This document shows, piece after piece, positions 8,685 to 16,559 of a DNA stretch of 64,000 bases (the first letter of the stretch is position 1; each line of letters opens with the position of its first letter). The DNA lies in NCBI RefSeq assembly GCF_001428005.1, contig NZ_LMSB01000012.1:240389-304388 (forward strand), given 5' to 3'. A program made the translations under genes and the position numbers. The stretch comes from Arthrobacter sp. Soil736. GTDB lineage: Bacteria > Actinomycetota > Actinomycetes > Actinomycetales > Micrococcaceae. Under the pieces are notes generated by a model. It was given only the letters and a program-made list of their open reading frames with translations. It had not been told where the DNA came from and did no database searches.

Positions 8685-8706
8685 CTAGCCGCCCGCGAGC
8701 GGGCTC

Positions 8707-9330
8707 TCAGTCGTCCGGCTCGCCCAGGCCCCGCGCGGCCAGCGCGTCGCCCGTGTGGCGGGCGTAGGCCACGGTGGTGATGAAGACCGGCAGGACCAGC
8801 GCGCGGGGGTTGCGTTCCAGCCCCCGGGCCCGTGCCGAATCCCGGACGTCCTCGAAGGCCCCGGCGATGAACGGGATGCTGCGCAGCATGATGGCGATGG
8901 TGAGGGCGAACCGCTCGGGGTCGGCGCCGAAGCGCTGGAAGGGGCGGGCCAGGGACACCACGCCGTCGAGCAGCCGGTGCAGCGGCGTGGTTGCTGTCAA
9001 CAGCGACGCCGCCACCACGCAGAGCAAGATGTTCAGGACGATGCGTGTTGCCGTTGGCGCCCCGAGCTGCCACCACTGGAACAGGCCGATGGCCAGCAGG
9101 ACGGGAAGCAGCGGCCGGACGGCGCGGAAGAGCCGGGCCGGCCCCGCGCCGCTGAACAGGAACAGGGTGCACATCAGGGCAAGGGCTGCGGCGGCCAGGC
9201 GCCAGTCCACGATCAGGAATGAGGCCATGCCGCAGGCCAGCACCACCAGGAACTTGAGCCAGAGCGGCATGCGGTGGATCACCGATGTCCCCGGCACGTA
9301 GTTGGCGAGGAGGACGCCGTTGCCCTTCAC
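8707..9330 (-). CDS. bioN: ECF transporter transmembrane component EcfT/BioN
   Basis: This 207-residue integral membrane protein has four to five hydrophobic segments and the two coupling motifs of EcfT proteins, ARARGLERNPR (about residue 165) and ALAARGLG near the C-terminus, which contact the ATPase. It overlaps the upstream bioM by 4 bases (ATGA). With the ATPase and BioY it forms a biotin-specific energy-coupling factor transporter. The dedicated gene set, rather than a shared EcfT module, supports biotin specificity. Confidence 0.92.
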   Translation of the reverse strand: MKGNGVLLANYVPGTSVIHRMPLWLKFLVVLACGMASFLIVDWRLAAAALALMCTLFLFSGAGPARLFRAVRPLLPVLLAIGLFQWWQLGAPTATRIVLNILLCVVAASLLTATTPLHRLLDGVVSLARPFQRFGADPERFALTIAIMLRSIPFIAGAFEDVRDSARARGLERNPRALVLPVFITTVAYARHTGDALAARGLGEPDD

Positions 9331-10094
9331 CGGGCGTCCTCGCCGGATGGGTCAACACTGCTCGCCACGTTTCGGCCGCGAGGAACCTCAAGGCTGTTCG
9401 CGCACAAGGCGCGGTAGTGCGCGACGGCGGCGGCAGCACCGCCGTCGTACGCTATCCGGCCGGACTCGACCACCAGGACGCGGTCCATGTCGAGGGCAAG
9501 CTCAAGGTCGTGGGTTGACATGACGATCTGCTGGCGGAGGCCCGCCAGCGTGCGGCGCAGCAGTTCGCGGTTCCGGAGGTCCAGCAGCGTGGACGGCTCG
9601 TCGAGGACCAGCACGTCGGGTTCCACCGCCAGCACAGCGGCCAGGGCAAGGAGTTGCCGTTCCCCGCCCGAGAGCTCGTAGATGCTCTGGTCCGCCAGGT
9701 GGAGCAGGCCGAAGCGGTCCAGTGCGGCGTCGGCCTGGCGGCGGCGCTCCGGGCCGTTGCGCACGGAGCGCCGCAGGGACAGTTCGACGTCCTCGCGGCC
9801 CGTGGGCATGACCAGCTGGGACAGGGGATCGGTGAAGACAAAGCCCACCTGCTGCCGGACGGCCCTCATGTTCCGGACGGTATCCGAGCCGTTGACAGTG
9901 ACCGTCCCGCCAGTCGGCGCCACGAGCCCGTTGAGCAGGCGCAGGAGCGTGGACTTGCCGGAACCGTTGGCGCCGATCACGCCGATCCGCTGCTCCGTCA
10001 GGCTGAGTGTCACGTCCTGGAGCAGGACCTTGGGGTCCGGGAGGCCGTCGACGGCCACCCGGACCTCAACGTCGCTGAGGGAGACGGTGCTCAC
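9327..10094 (-). CDS. bioM: ECF transporter ATP-binding protein BioM
   Basis: This 255-residue ABC ATPase has Walker A GANGSGKST (about residues 40-48), signature LSGGERQ, Walker B VLVLDEPS and an H-loop STHD. It is the energising subunit of the biotin ECF transporter. It overlaps bioY by 4 bases upstream and bioN by 4 bases downstream, so the three are translated as a coupled unit in the order bioY, bioM, bioN. Confidence 0.93.
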   Translation of the reverse strand: MSTVSLSDVEVRVAVDGLPDPKVLLQDVTLSLTEQRIGVIGANGSGKSTLLRLLNGLVAPTGGTVTVNGSDTVRNMRAVRQQVGFVFTDPLSQLVMPTGREDVELSLRRSVRNGPERRRQADAALDRFGLLHLADQSIYELSGGERQLLALAAVLAVEPDVLVLDEPSTLLDLRNRELLRRTLAGLRQQIVMSTHDLELALDMDRVLVVESGRIAYDGGAAAAVAHYRALCANSLEVPRGRNVASSVDPSGEDAR

Positions 10095-10789
10095 TGCTGC
10101 GGTGTGGCCTGCTGGCCGGGAACCTGCGGGTCCGAAGCTGCCTGGCCCGAAGCTGCCTTGCCCGGTGCGCCCAGCGGCCGGACACGTCGGACCAGCAGGT
10201 CCGGGAACGCCTTGTGCAGGGCGAGGGCGACAGTGACGGCCAGGACGTTCTTGATGATGTCGCCGGGGTAGTAGGCGAGGTCTGCGAGGAAGGCCTTGGA
10301 CAGGTCAAGCTTGGCGTTGACCATCATGCCGAGCACACCGAGCCCGTGAATCACCACGATGCTGGTGACCATCGCGGCAGCGAAGAGGAACACGCCCCGG
10401 TACTTCAGGGTCCGGCGGATGACGACGGCGGCGAGCCAGCCGACCGCTGCTGCAGCAAGGGGGAACGCAATGATGTAGCCGGCGGACGGGCCGGCCAGGA
10501 TGCCCAGCCCGCTGCGGCCTCCGCTGAAGACAGGGAGGCCGGCGAGGCCGAGCAGCGTGTGAAGACCGACGGCCGCGAAGGCCCGGCCCGGTCCGAGCGC
10601 CAGCCCGGTCAGGATCACGGCGAGGGTCTGCAGCGTGATGGGGACGCCCAGCCCGCCCACGGGGATCGCCGCAACGAGGGCCGAGCCGGCTACGAGAGCG
10701 GCGAAGACTGCGATGAGTCCGAGGTCGGTGGCGTTCCAGCGGCGGCGTTTGGCTTGCTGGCCGGTGTTGGCTGAATGGGTCTGGGTCAT
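10091..10789 (-). CDS. bioY: Biotin transporter substrate-binding component BioY
   Basis: BioY is the membrane S-component that binds biotin. The 232-residue protein has six predicted hydrophobic segments and the family blocks GGRSGLGILAGPSAGY and YYPGDIIKN. About 30 C-terminal residues after the last helix are low-complexity and Gln/Pro rich. It is the first gene of bioYMN. A GATAAT-like -10 is present on the minus strand at 10818-10823 but no convincing -35 or BioQ-type operator was recognised. Confidence 0.94.
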   Translation of the reverse strand: MTQTHSANTGQQAKRRRWNATDLGLIAVFAALVAGSALVAAIPVGGLGVPITLQTLAVILTGLALGPGRAFAAVGLHTLLGLAGLPVFSGGRSGLGILAGPSAGYIIAFPLAAAAVGWLAAVVIRRTLKYRGVFLFAAAMVTSIVVIHGLGVLGMMVNAKLDLSKAFLADLAYYPGDIIKNVLAVTVALALHKAFPDLLVRRVRPLGAPGKAASGQAASDPQVPGQQATPQQ

Positions 10790-11113
10790 GGGAGGTCCTG
10801 TCGGAGGGGTACAAACAATTATCGGCTGATGTCGACGTTACTGGCCGGAGGATGCGGCCATTTTGTCGTTGTCCTACAAGACCGGTCCGCCGAGGCTGAG
10901 CGCACGGCACAAATGGCGGCGATGCGCCCGGCACGAATGGCCGGCGACGGCTCCCGCAACGTCCGGTTATGGAGCCTTGCTGCGGCCGGTTATGGAGCCT
11001 TGCTGCGGCCGGTAGACTTGTAGGGGCCGTTCTCCCGGCCGCACCGCCCCGGCACCCACCAGTTTCCATCCGCTGTGCCGCGGCGTTCCCTGTTGTGAAA
11101 GGCCTTACCTGCT
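10790..11113. other. Intergenic region between bioY and the ABC-F gene
   Basis: This 324-base stretch separates two divergent genes and must hold both promoters. Visible features are a GATAAT-like hexamer for bioY (10818-10823, minus strand) and a 23-bp tandem duplication at 10963-11008. I see no open frame with coding character and no RNA gene. Confidence 0.5.
10963..11013. repeat. Two exact 23-bp tandem repeats plus a 5-bp start of a third
   Basis: The unit at 10963-10985 is repeated exactly at 10986-11008, followed by CCGGT, the first five bases of a third unit. It lies about 100 bases upstream of the ABC-F start. The unit contains GGTTATGG and TTGCTGCGG and could place two copies of a regulator site or promoter element in the region. 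Confidence 0.9.
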
Positions 11114-12712
11114 TTGATTACCGTCCAGGATCTTGAACTGCGCGCCGGCGCCCGGCTGCTCATGGACCAGGTGAGCTTCCGGATCGACAAGGGAGACAAG
11201 ATCGGCCTCGTGGGCCGCAACGGTGCAGGAAAGACCACCCTCACCCGCGTTCTTGCGGGCGAGGGCCTTCCGGCGGCCGGCAAGGTGACCCGCACCGGCG
11301 AGATCGGGTACCTGCCGCAGGACCCCCGCACCCCGGACATGGAGCAACTCGCGCGGGACCGGATCCTCTCCGTCCGAGGCCTGGACGTCGCCGTCGGCAA
11401 GCTCCGTGTCGCCCACGAAGAGATGGCGAGCGAGGATGCCGCTGTCCAGCGCAAGGCGATGAACCGCTACGACCGGCTCGAATCAGAATTCCTGGCCGCC
11501 GGCGGCTACGCTGCCGAAGCCGAGGCCGCAGCCATCTGCTCGAACCTCGCCCTGCCGGACCGCCTGCTGAACCAGCCGCTCAAGACCTTGTCCGGTGGCC
11601 AGCGGCGGCGTGTGGAGCTCGCCCGCATACTGTACTCGGACGCCGAGACCATGCTCCTCGATGAGCCCACCAACCACCTCGACGCCGATTCCATCGCCTG
11701 GCTGCGTGACTTCCTCAAGAACCACCAGGGCGGACTGATCGTGATCAGCCACGATACCGAACTGCTCGAAGCCACCGTCAACAAGGTGTTCCTACTGGAC
11801 GCCAACCGCGCCCAGATCGACTTCTACAACATGGACTGGAAGCGCTACCTGACGCAGCGCGAAACAGACGAACGCGCGCGCAAGCGGGAACGCGCCAACG
11901 CCGAAAAGAAAGCCCAGGTCCTGTTCGACCAGGCCAACAAGATGCGCGCCAAGGCCACCAAGGCGGTTGCCGCGCAGAACATGGCCAAGCGCGCCGAACG
12001 GCTGCTCAGCGGGCTGGAGGCAGTGCGCGAAAACGACCGCGTGGCCGCCCTCCGCTTCCCCGACCCGTCGCCCTGCGGCAAGACCCCGCTCACCGCGGAT
12101 GGGCTCAGCAAGTCCTACGGCTCACTCGAAATCTTCACCGATGTGGACCTGGCCATCGACCGCGGGTCCAAGGTGGTCATCCTGGGCCTCAACGGAGCCG
12201 GCAAGACCACCCTCCTGCGCATGCTCGCCGGCGTGGACAAGCCCGATACCGGCGAAGTCATCCCCGGCCACGGCCTGAAGGTGGGCTACTACGCCCAGGA
12301 ACACGAAACGCTCGACGTCAACCGCACCGTCCTGGAGAACATGCGTTCCTCCGCTCCCGACATGAAGGACGCCGAGGTGCGCGGCATCCTGGGCTCGTTC
12401 CTGTTCTCCGGCGACGACGTCGACAAGCCGGCCGGGGTGCTCTCCGGCGGCGAGAAGACCCGACTGGCGCTGGCCACCATCGTGGCCTCCAGCGCCAACG
12501 TGCTCCTGCTCGACGAGCCCACCAACAACCTGGACCCCGCCAGCCGCGCCGAAATCCTCGGGGCACTACGGAACTACGCCGGTGCCGTTGTCCTGGTCAG
12601 CCACGACGAAGGTGCCGTCGAGGCTTTGAATCCGGAGCGCGTTGTGCTGCTGCCTGATGGTGTCGAGGACCACTGGAACGAAGACTACCTGGACCTGATT
12701 ACGCTGGCTTAA
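11114..12712 (+). CDS. ABC-F family ATP-binding protein
   Basis: This 532-residue soluble protein has two ABC domains and no membrane segment. Walker A motifs are GRNGAGKTT (about residues 35-43) and GLNGAGKTT (about 357-365). Signatures LSGGQRRR and LSGGEKTR and two LLDEPTN(H/N)LD Walker B blocks follow. A charged, lysine/arginine-rich linker (about residues 245-295) is the ABC-F P-site tRNA interaction motif region. ABC-F proteins act on the ribosome, in translation regulation or antibiotic protection; which applies cannot be decided from sequence. The TTG start at 11114 gives the typical MITVQDLEL N-terminus, with GAAAGG about 12 bases upstream. Confidence 0.92.
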   Translation: MITVQDLELRAGARLLMDQVSFRIDKGDKIGLVGRNGAGKTTLTRVLAGEGLPAAGKVTRTGEIGYLPQDPRTPDMEQLARDRILSVRGLDVAVGKLRVAHEEMASEDAAVQRKAMNRYDRLESEFLAAGGYAAEAEAAAICSNLALPDRLLNQPLKTLSGGQRRRVELARILYSDAETMLLDEPTNHLDADSIAWLRDFLKNHQGGLIVISHDTELLEATVNKVFLLDANRAQIDFYNMDWKRYLTQRETDERARKRERANAEKKAQVLFDQANKMRAKATKAVAAQNMAKRAERLLSGLEAVRENDRVAALRFPDPSPCGKTPLTADGLSKSYGSLEIFTDVDLAIDRGSKVVILGLNGAGKTTLLRMLAGVDKPDTGEVIPGHGLKVGYYAQEHETLDVNRTVLENMRSSAPDMKDAEVRGILGSFLFSGDDVDKPAGVLSGGEKTRLALATIVASSANVLLLDEPTNNLDPASRAEILGALRNYAGAVVLVSHDEGAVEALNPERVVLLPDGVEDHWNEDYLDLITLA

Positions 12713-12821
12713 GCCTCGTCTCTTCCGCGCCTGCCGGTCGTTCCCGTGGTAGCGTCCGCTCCGCAGCGCGCGTAATTTGCCGCGTGCTGGCTCGTACCTC
12801 GCCTTTGACGCACGCTACACA

Positions 12822-12942
12822 AATCACCCGCGCTGCTGCGCTCGGTGATTACGGCGCCTTAATCACGATGCTGCTGCGCTCGTGCCCTTTGTCACGTGCG
12901 GTTGTCACCTGCGCTGCTTCGATTGTGCGCTTGTCACTTGCG
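12822..12942. repeat. Hairpins and three TTGTCAC-N-TGCG repeats between convergent genes
   Basis: AATCACC (12822-12828) can pair with GGTGATT (12844-12850), while GTGATTA (12845-12851) can instead pair with TAATCAC (12860-12866), so two mutually exclusive stems share one arm. TTGTCAC(G/C/T)TGCG then occurs three times at 12889-12900, 12902-12913 and 12931-12942. TGCTGCGCTCG also recurs (12834 onwards and 12870 onwards). The block sits downstream of both the ABC-F gene and the YbaK-like gene. Confidence 0.75.
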
Positions 12943-12943
12943 C

Positions 12944-13444
12944 TTAGCGGACGTTCATCTCTTTGGCTTCGGTGATCCTTTGCAGGTCTTCGTAGGTGAT
13001 GGAGAACATCGAGTTGTGGTCTCCGGCTCCTGCCCAGAGGAGATCGTGGCTTTTCAGGGATTCGTCCAGGAGGGTCCTGATCTTTTCCGGGTGGCCTACC
13101 GGGGCCACGCCTCCTACTTCCTGGCCTGTGTGGTGCAGGACGAAGTCCGGAGCGGCGCGGCGGATTTTGCCGGCGCCCAGGCGCGAGGCAACCAATCGAA
13201 CGTCCACTTTCGCGGCGCCGCTGGCCAGGATCAGCAGGGGAGCGCCGTCGAGTTCGAACACCAGGCTGTTGGTGATGGCCGCGACGTCGCAGCCGAGCGC
13301 GGCTGCCGCGGCAGCCGCCGTCGGGACCTTGTCCGTCAAGACGGTGACGGTGTCGCGGGCACCGGCTTCGGTCAGGGCGCGCCTTACGTTAGCCACGGGA
13401 TCGGGAAGGATGTCCGTACTCCTGTCGTCAGTAGCCCTGGGCAT
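12944..13444 (-). CDS. YbaK/EbsC family aminoacyl-tRNA deacylase-like protein
   Basis: This 166-residue YbaK/ProX-domain protein has the conserved lysine in SGAAKVDVR (about residue 90) and the G-G-V-A-P-V-G-H block (about residue 127). Relatives hydrolyse mischarged aminoacyl-tRNA such as Cys-tRNA-Pro. The ATG at 13444 is preferred over a longer open frame that runs antiparallel through SURF1; it overlaps the SURF1 stop by 17 bases. It is the last gene of the operon DUF3099, small Cys protein, SURF1, YbaK. Confidence 0.87.
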   Translation of the reverse strand: MPRATDDRSTDILPDPVANVRRALTEAGARDTVTVLTDKVPTAAAAAAALGCDVAAITNSLVFELDGAPLLILASGAAKVDVRLVASRLGAGKIRRAAPDFVLHHTGQEVGGVAPVGHPEKIRTLLDESLKSHDLLWAGAGDHNSMFSITYEDLQRITEAKEMNVR

Positions 13445-14306
13445 CCAGGATCGCGTCTTCCTCTTCTTCCGCCGTGGGGTGCTTGCGCTTTCGCGCTGCC
13501 GGCGGACGACGGCGGGCTCCCGCACCGGCGCCGGAGGGCGCACCGCCGGAGACCGCTGCTTCCGCGTCCGCGGCGTCGATGGCGGCGTTCCGAGCCTGCT
13601 GGCGGGCGGCGTAGCCGAATCCGACAAACATCAGGATGCCGAAGGCGAACCACTGGAGTGAATAGGACAGGTGCGTCCCCTCTTCAACGGACGGCATGGG
13701 GAACGCCTGCGGCATGTCTGCAGCGGGCGGCGTCTCGGAGGCGAGCTGCCCGTAGGCTCCCGTCAGGAGCGGGTAGCCCAGCTGCGCGGAGTACGCAGGC
13801 AAGTCGATGGAGGCGAGCTGGCCGTCGGGAGCCCCGCGCTGCAGGGCGGGTTCGCCGTGCTTAAGCCGGACAACCGCGGTGATCTGTCCGGTAGGCGGGG
13901 CCGGAATGGAATCCGGCCGGCCCGGGTTGTTGTTGCCGATGGGCAGCCAGCCGCGGTCAATGACCACAGTTTCGCCTGAGACGAGCCTGAAGGGGACCAC
14001 CACCTCGTAGCCTGGCTGGCCGTTGAGCGGACGGTTGCGCACAATCCGCTGTCCCGTCATATCGTAGCTGCCCCGGAGTTCCACCTGAGTCCATTCACGG
14101 TCCGGGTTGAGCTGCCGGAAGTCGTCCCTGGCGTCGGCAAAGCTGATTGGCGCGGCCGAATAGTTGGACGTGACACGCTGGATCTCGGCGAGCGTTTCTG
14201 CGCGCCGGTCCATCTGCCAGCGGCCCAGGAAGACACATCCGGTGGCAAAGATTGCGGCCAGCAGGAGATACCCGAGCCATTTGCTCGAGAACAGGAAACG
14301 GTACAT
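13428..14306 (-). CDS. SURF1 family cytochrome oxidase biogenesis protein
   Basis: SURF1 proteins assist assembly of haem-copper cytochrome oxidase in the membrane. The 292-residue product has the expected plan: an N-terminal membrane helix (about residues 10-28), an extracytoplasmic domain with GRWQMDRR, PLNGQPGYEVVVPF and DRGWLP, and a second helix (about 218-236). A C-terminal cytoplasmic tail of about 55 residues is rich in Ala/Arg/Glu and longer than in minimal members. It begins two bases after the stop of the small Cys protein gene. Confidence 0.92.
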   Translation of the reverse strand: MYRFLFSSKWLGYLLLAAIFATGCVFLGRWQMDRRAETLAEIQRVTSNYSAAPISFADARDDFRQLNPDREWTQVELRGSYDMTGQRIVRNRPLNGQPGYEVVVPFRLVSGETVVIDRGWLPIGNNNPGRPDSIPAPPTGQITAVVRLKHGEPALQRGAPDGQLASIDLPAYSAQLGYPLLTGAYGQLASETPPAADMPQAFPMPSVEEGTHLSYSLQWFAFGILMFVGFGYAARQQARNAAIDAADAEAAVSGGAPSGAGAGARRRPPAARKRKHPTAEEEEDAILDAQGY

Positions 14307-14570
14307 TCAGCCGTTCCCGCCGGTCGCTGGTGTGGCCTCGAGCGGGACGGTTTCCTTCCACAGTCCCCGCGTCTGGAGGTAATCCTCCAGCCATTCCTTG
14401 TGCTCGCCGCACGCGAGCCACACCTTCCGGCGCTCCGGCGTGTGGATCTTCGGGTTGTTCCAGAGCAGCTGCCACGACGCACCTGCCCGGCAGGCCTTGC
14501 GCGAGCACATAGCTGCGGACGCCGGCCCGGCTGTCTCGCCGGTTCCGCCGCCCAGGTTGAAAAGGTTCAT
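14307..14570 (-). CDS. Small conserved actinobacterial protein with paired cysteines
   Basis: This 87-residue protein contains C-S-R-x-x-C (about residues 22-27) and W-L-A-C-x-x-H (about 51-57), spaced like a zinc-binding site, with LWNNPKIHTPERRK between. Homologues in actinobacteria are often mislabelled as acetone carboxylase subunits; nothing here supports that. The ATGA overlap with DUF3099 and the abutting SURF1 start suggest a function linked to the membrane or respiratory chain. Function unknown. Confidence 0.75.
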   Translation of the reverse strand: MNLFNLGGGTGETAGPASAAMCSRKACRAGASWQLLWNNPKIHTPERRKVWLACGEHKEWLEDYLQTRGLWKETVPLEATPATGGNG

Positions 14571-15037
14571 GAAGCTTTCTGTCCCCGGTCGTCGTCGTCT
14601 TCATCGCTGATCAGTTCGCCCTGGAGCACCGTCGGTTGGTCTTCGGGATACCCGGAGCCCTCCGCCTCCCCGGCCCCAGGGCCATCAGCTGCTTCCAGTT
14701 CAGCGTACGGAGTGTAGTCGAGGAGCGAGTCGCTGTGGATCTCGGCTTTGTCGGAGCCGTTGGCGATCACCACGGCAATCCACGGCAGGAAAAGAGCCCC
14801 GGCCACTGCAACAAGCTTTAGCCAGCCATCCACCACGAAGATCAGAATCAGGCAGACCATGCGGATTCCCATTGCCACGGCGTACTTGATCATGCGCTCC
14901 CTTATGTCTTCGGAATGCGCTGCAGCTGCGTCCGTGATGCTGTGTACCTCCGGATGACCGGATGCGGCGTCACGCTTCTCGGGCATCGGCTGTCCGGGCT
15001 GTTGTTCAGGTATCACGGCTGTCTCATCACGCTCCAA
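14567..15037 (-). CDS. DUF3099 membrane protein
   Basis: This 156-residue protein matches the DUF3099 pattern: the HSITDAAAAHSEDI block (about residues 32-45) followed by R-x-R-x-x-K-Y and two membrane helices (about 55-75 and 78-95). It ends in an acidic tail with a run of Asp (ISDEDDDD). The TTG at 15037 is the longest start; GTG at 15016 or a later ATG are alternatives because the N-terminal 30 residues look disordered. First gene of the SURF1 operon. Function unknown. Confidence 0.8.
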   Translation of the reverse strand: MERDETAVIPEQQPGQPMPEKRDAASGHPEVHSITDAAAAHSEDIRERMIKYAVAMGIRMVCLILIFVVDGWLKLVAVAGALFLPWIAVVIANGSDKAEIHSDSLLDYTPYAELEAADGPGAGEAEGSGYPEDQPTVLQGELISDEDDDDRGQKAS

Positions 15038-15154
15038 TAGCTACCCCAATTCTCTCACCATCCGGGGGAGCGCCCCAAACGGGCGCTAAGATCGGAGGCA
15101 GTAAAAATCCAGCCATCACAGCGGAGCCAGGCTTCGCGGAATTCCGGAGCACTC

Positions 15155-15880
15155 ATGTCTGAAGCAGCAACCACGGCCCGCAGCGTCCTCATCACCGGCG
15201 GTAACCGCGGCATCGGCCTGGCCATTGCGGAGGCTTTCCTGGCCAACGGGGACAAGGTGGCCGTGACGTACCGGAGCGAATCGCAGCTGCCTGAAGGCAT
15301 CCTCGGGGTCAAGGCCGACGTCACCGACGAGGCGTCCGTTGACGCGGCGTTCACAGAAGTGGAGGCCGCCCACGGTCCCGTCGAGGTGCTGGTGGCCAAT
15401 GCGGGCATCACCAAGGACACCCTCCTGCTGCGCATGAGCGAGGACGATTTCACCTCGGTGATCGACACGAACCTCACCGGAGCGTTCCGGGTCATCAAGC
15501 GGGCCTCCAAGGGCATGATCCGGCTGCGCAAGGGCCGCGTGGTGCTCATCTCGTCCGTCTCCGGCCTTTACGGCGCGCCGGGGCAGATCAACTACTCCGC
15601 CTCCAAGGCCGGGCTCGTAGGCATCGCACGGTCACTCACCCGTGAACTGGGCTCGCGCGGTATCACCGCCAACGTGGTGGCACCGGGATTCATCAACACC
15701 GACATGACCGCCGAGCTCCCGGAAGCCACGCAGAAGGACTACCTGTCCAAGGTGCCCGCCGGCCGCTTCGCCGATGCCTCCGAGGTGGCCAACGTGGTCC
15801 GCTGGATCTCCAGCGACGAGGCCGCCTACATCTCCGGTGCCGTCATTCCGGTCGACGGCGGACTGGGCATGGGCCACTGA
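15155..15880 (+). CDS. fabG: 3-oxoacyl-ACP reductase FabG-type SDR
   Basis: This 241-residue NADPH-dependent SDR reduces 3-oxoacyl-ACP in fatty-acid synthesis. Motifs are TGGNRGIG (about residues 14-21), NAGIT (about 84), catalytic Ser in SSVSG (about 133), Tyr and Lys in YSASK (about 147-151) and PGFINTDM. The family length and motif set match FabG1/MabA. The start ATG is preceded by CCGGAG. Its last 38 bases overlap, tail to tail, the end of the paiB-like gene on the other strand. Confidence 0.92.
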   Translation: MSEAATTARSVLITGGNRGIGLAIAEAFLANGDKVAVTYRSESQLPEGILGVKADVTDEASVDAAFTEVEAAHGPVEVLVANAGITKDTLLLRMSEDDFTSVIDTNLTGAFRVIKRASKGMIRLRKGRVVLISSVSGLYGAPGQINYSASKAGLVGIARSLTRELGSRGITANVVAPGFINTDMTAELPEATQKDYLSKVPAGRFADASEVANVVRWISSDEAAYISGAVIPVDGGLGMGH

Positions 15881-16514
15881 CCCCCATTGACTTTGCCTGT
15901 TTCGCCCGCGCCACGTCGGCGGCAACTTGTGCCTCCCCTCGGGCGGCAAGTCCTGCCACCACGCCGTCGACGTCGGCGTCGGGCCGGTTCTGGCTGAGTT
16001 TGTTCTTGGCTTCGATCCGCGTGATGAGCAGTTCGACGCCCACGATGGCGCGCAGCTGGCCCGAAATGTAGCGCTCCGGCGCGTCGTCCACGGCCCACGG
16101 CTGCTCGAATCCTGCTTCGTGGAGGTCGGTCAGCCGCCTTACGTGCCGGCTGAGCCAGTCGGGGTCGTCATGGACGGCGAGCTTTCCGTAAACATGCGCG
16201 GTGGAGTAGTTCCAGGTCGGCACGACTCGTCCGTGCGCTGCCTTCGACGCGTACCATGACGGCGAAATGTAGGCATCGCCGCCCTGGACGATGACGAGTG
16301 ATTCGCCCATCGCAGGTTCTGACCACTGCGGGTTGTTGCGGGCGAGGTGCCCCTGCAGCGCGCCGTGTTCGCCGACCGAGGGGTCGTAGACAAAGGGCAG
16401 CATCGTGGCGAGGATCCCTTGCGGGGTTGCGGTGATGAGGTTGGCCGCCGCCGGCATCTTCAGGAGGTCCTGGACCGCATCGGGGTGGACTGCGAAGTGC
16501 TCTGGGGTGTACAT
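15843..16514 (-). CDS. FMN-binding negative transcriptional regulator (PaiB family)
   Basis: This 223-residue protein has the PaiB layout: MYTPEHF N-terminus, GHLARNNPQW (about residue 55), the FMN-pocket block YISPSWY (about 83) and VPTWNYSTAHVYG (about 98-110). PaiB was described as a negative regulator of sporulation and protease genes; many relatives are better seen as flavin-binding split-barrel proteins. AAAGGAAA precedes the ATG. The last 15 or so residues are encoded opposite the end of fabG and look non-conserved, suggesting the stop has drifted into the neighbour. Confidence 0.88.
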   Translation of the reverse strand: MYTPEHFAVHPDAVQDLLKMPAAANLITATPQGILATMLPFVYDPSVGEHGALQGHLARNNPQWSEPAMGESLVIVQGGDAYISPSWYASKAAHGRVVPTWNYSTAHVYGKLAVHDDPDWLSRHVRRLTDLHEAGFEQPWAVDDAPERYISGQLRAIVGVELLITRIEAKNKLSQNRPDADVDGVVAGLAARGEAQVAADVARAKQAKSMGVSGPCPVRRRPE

Positions 16515-16559
16515 GGGGTTTCCTTTGCTGGATGAAGAATTCTGTTAGTCCGGCGATCG

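Noticed and set aside
10091..10789. BioY as a riboflavin or other vitamin S-component
   Set aside because: The GPSAGY and PGDIIKN blocks and the dedicated ATPase and EcfT genes fit BioY.
13428..13627. Long N-terminal extension of the YbaK-like protein
   Set aside because: The extra 61 residues are the antiparallel-type, arginine/proline-rich translation of the SURF1 tail. ATG 13444 starts directly before the domain.
14307..14570. Acetone carboxylase subunit
   Set aside because: The label is attached to homologues by habit. An 87-residue Cys-rich protein has none of the carboxylase features, and no acetone-metabolism gene is nearby.
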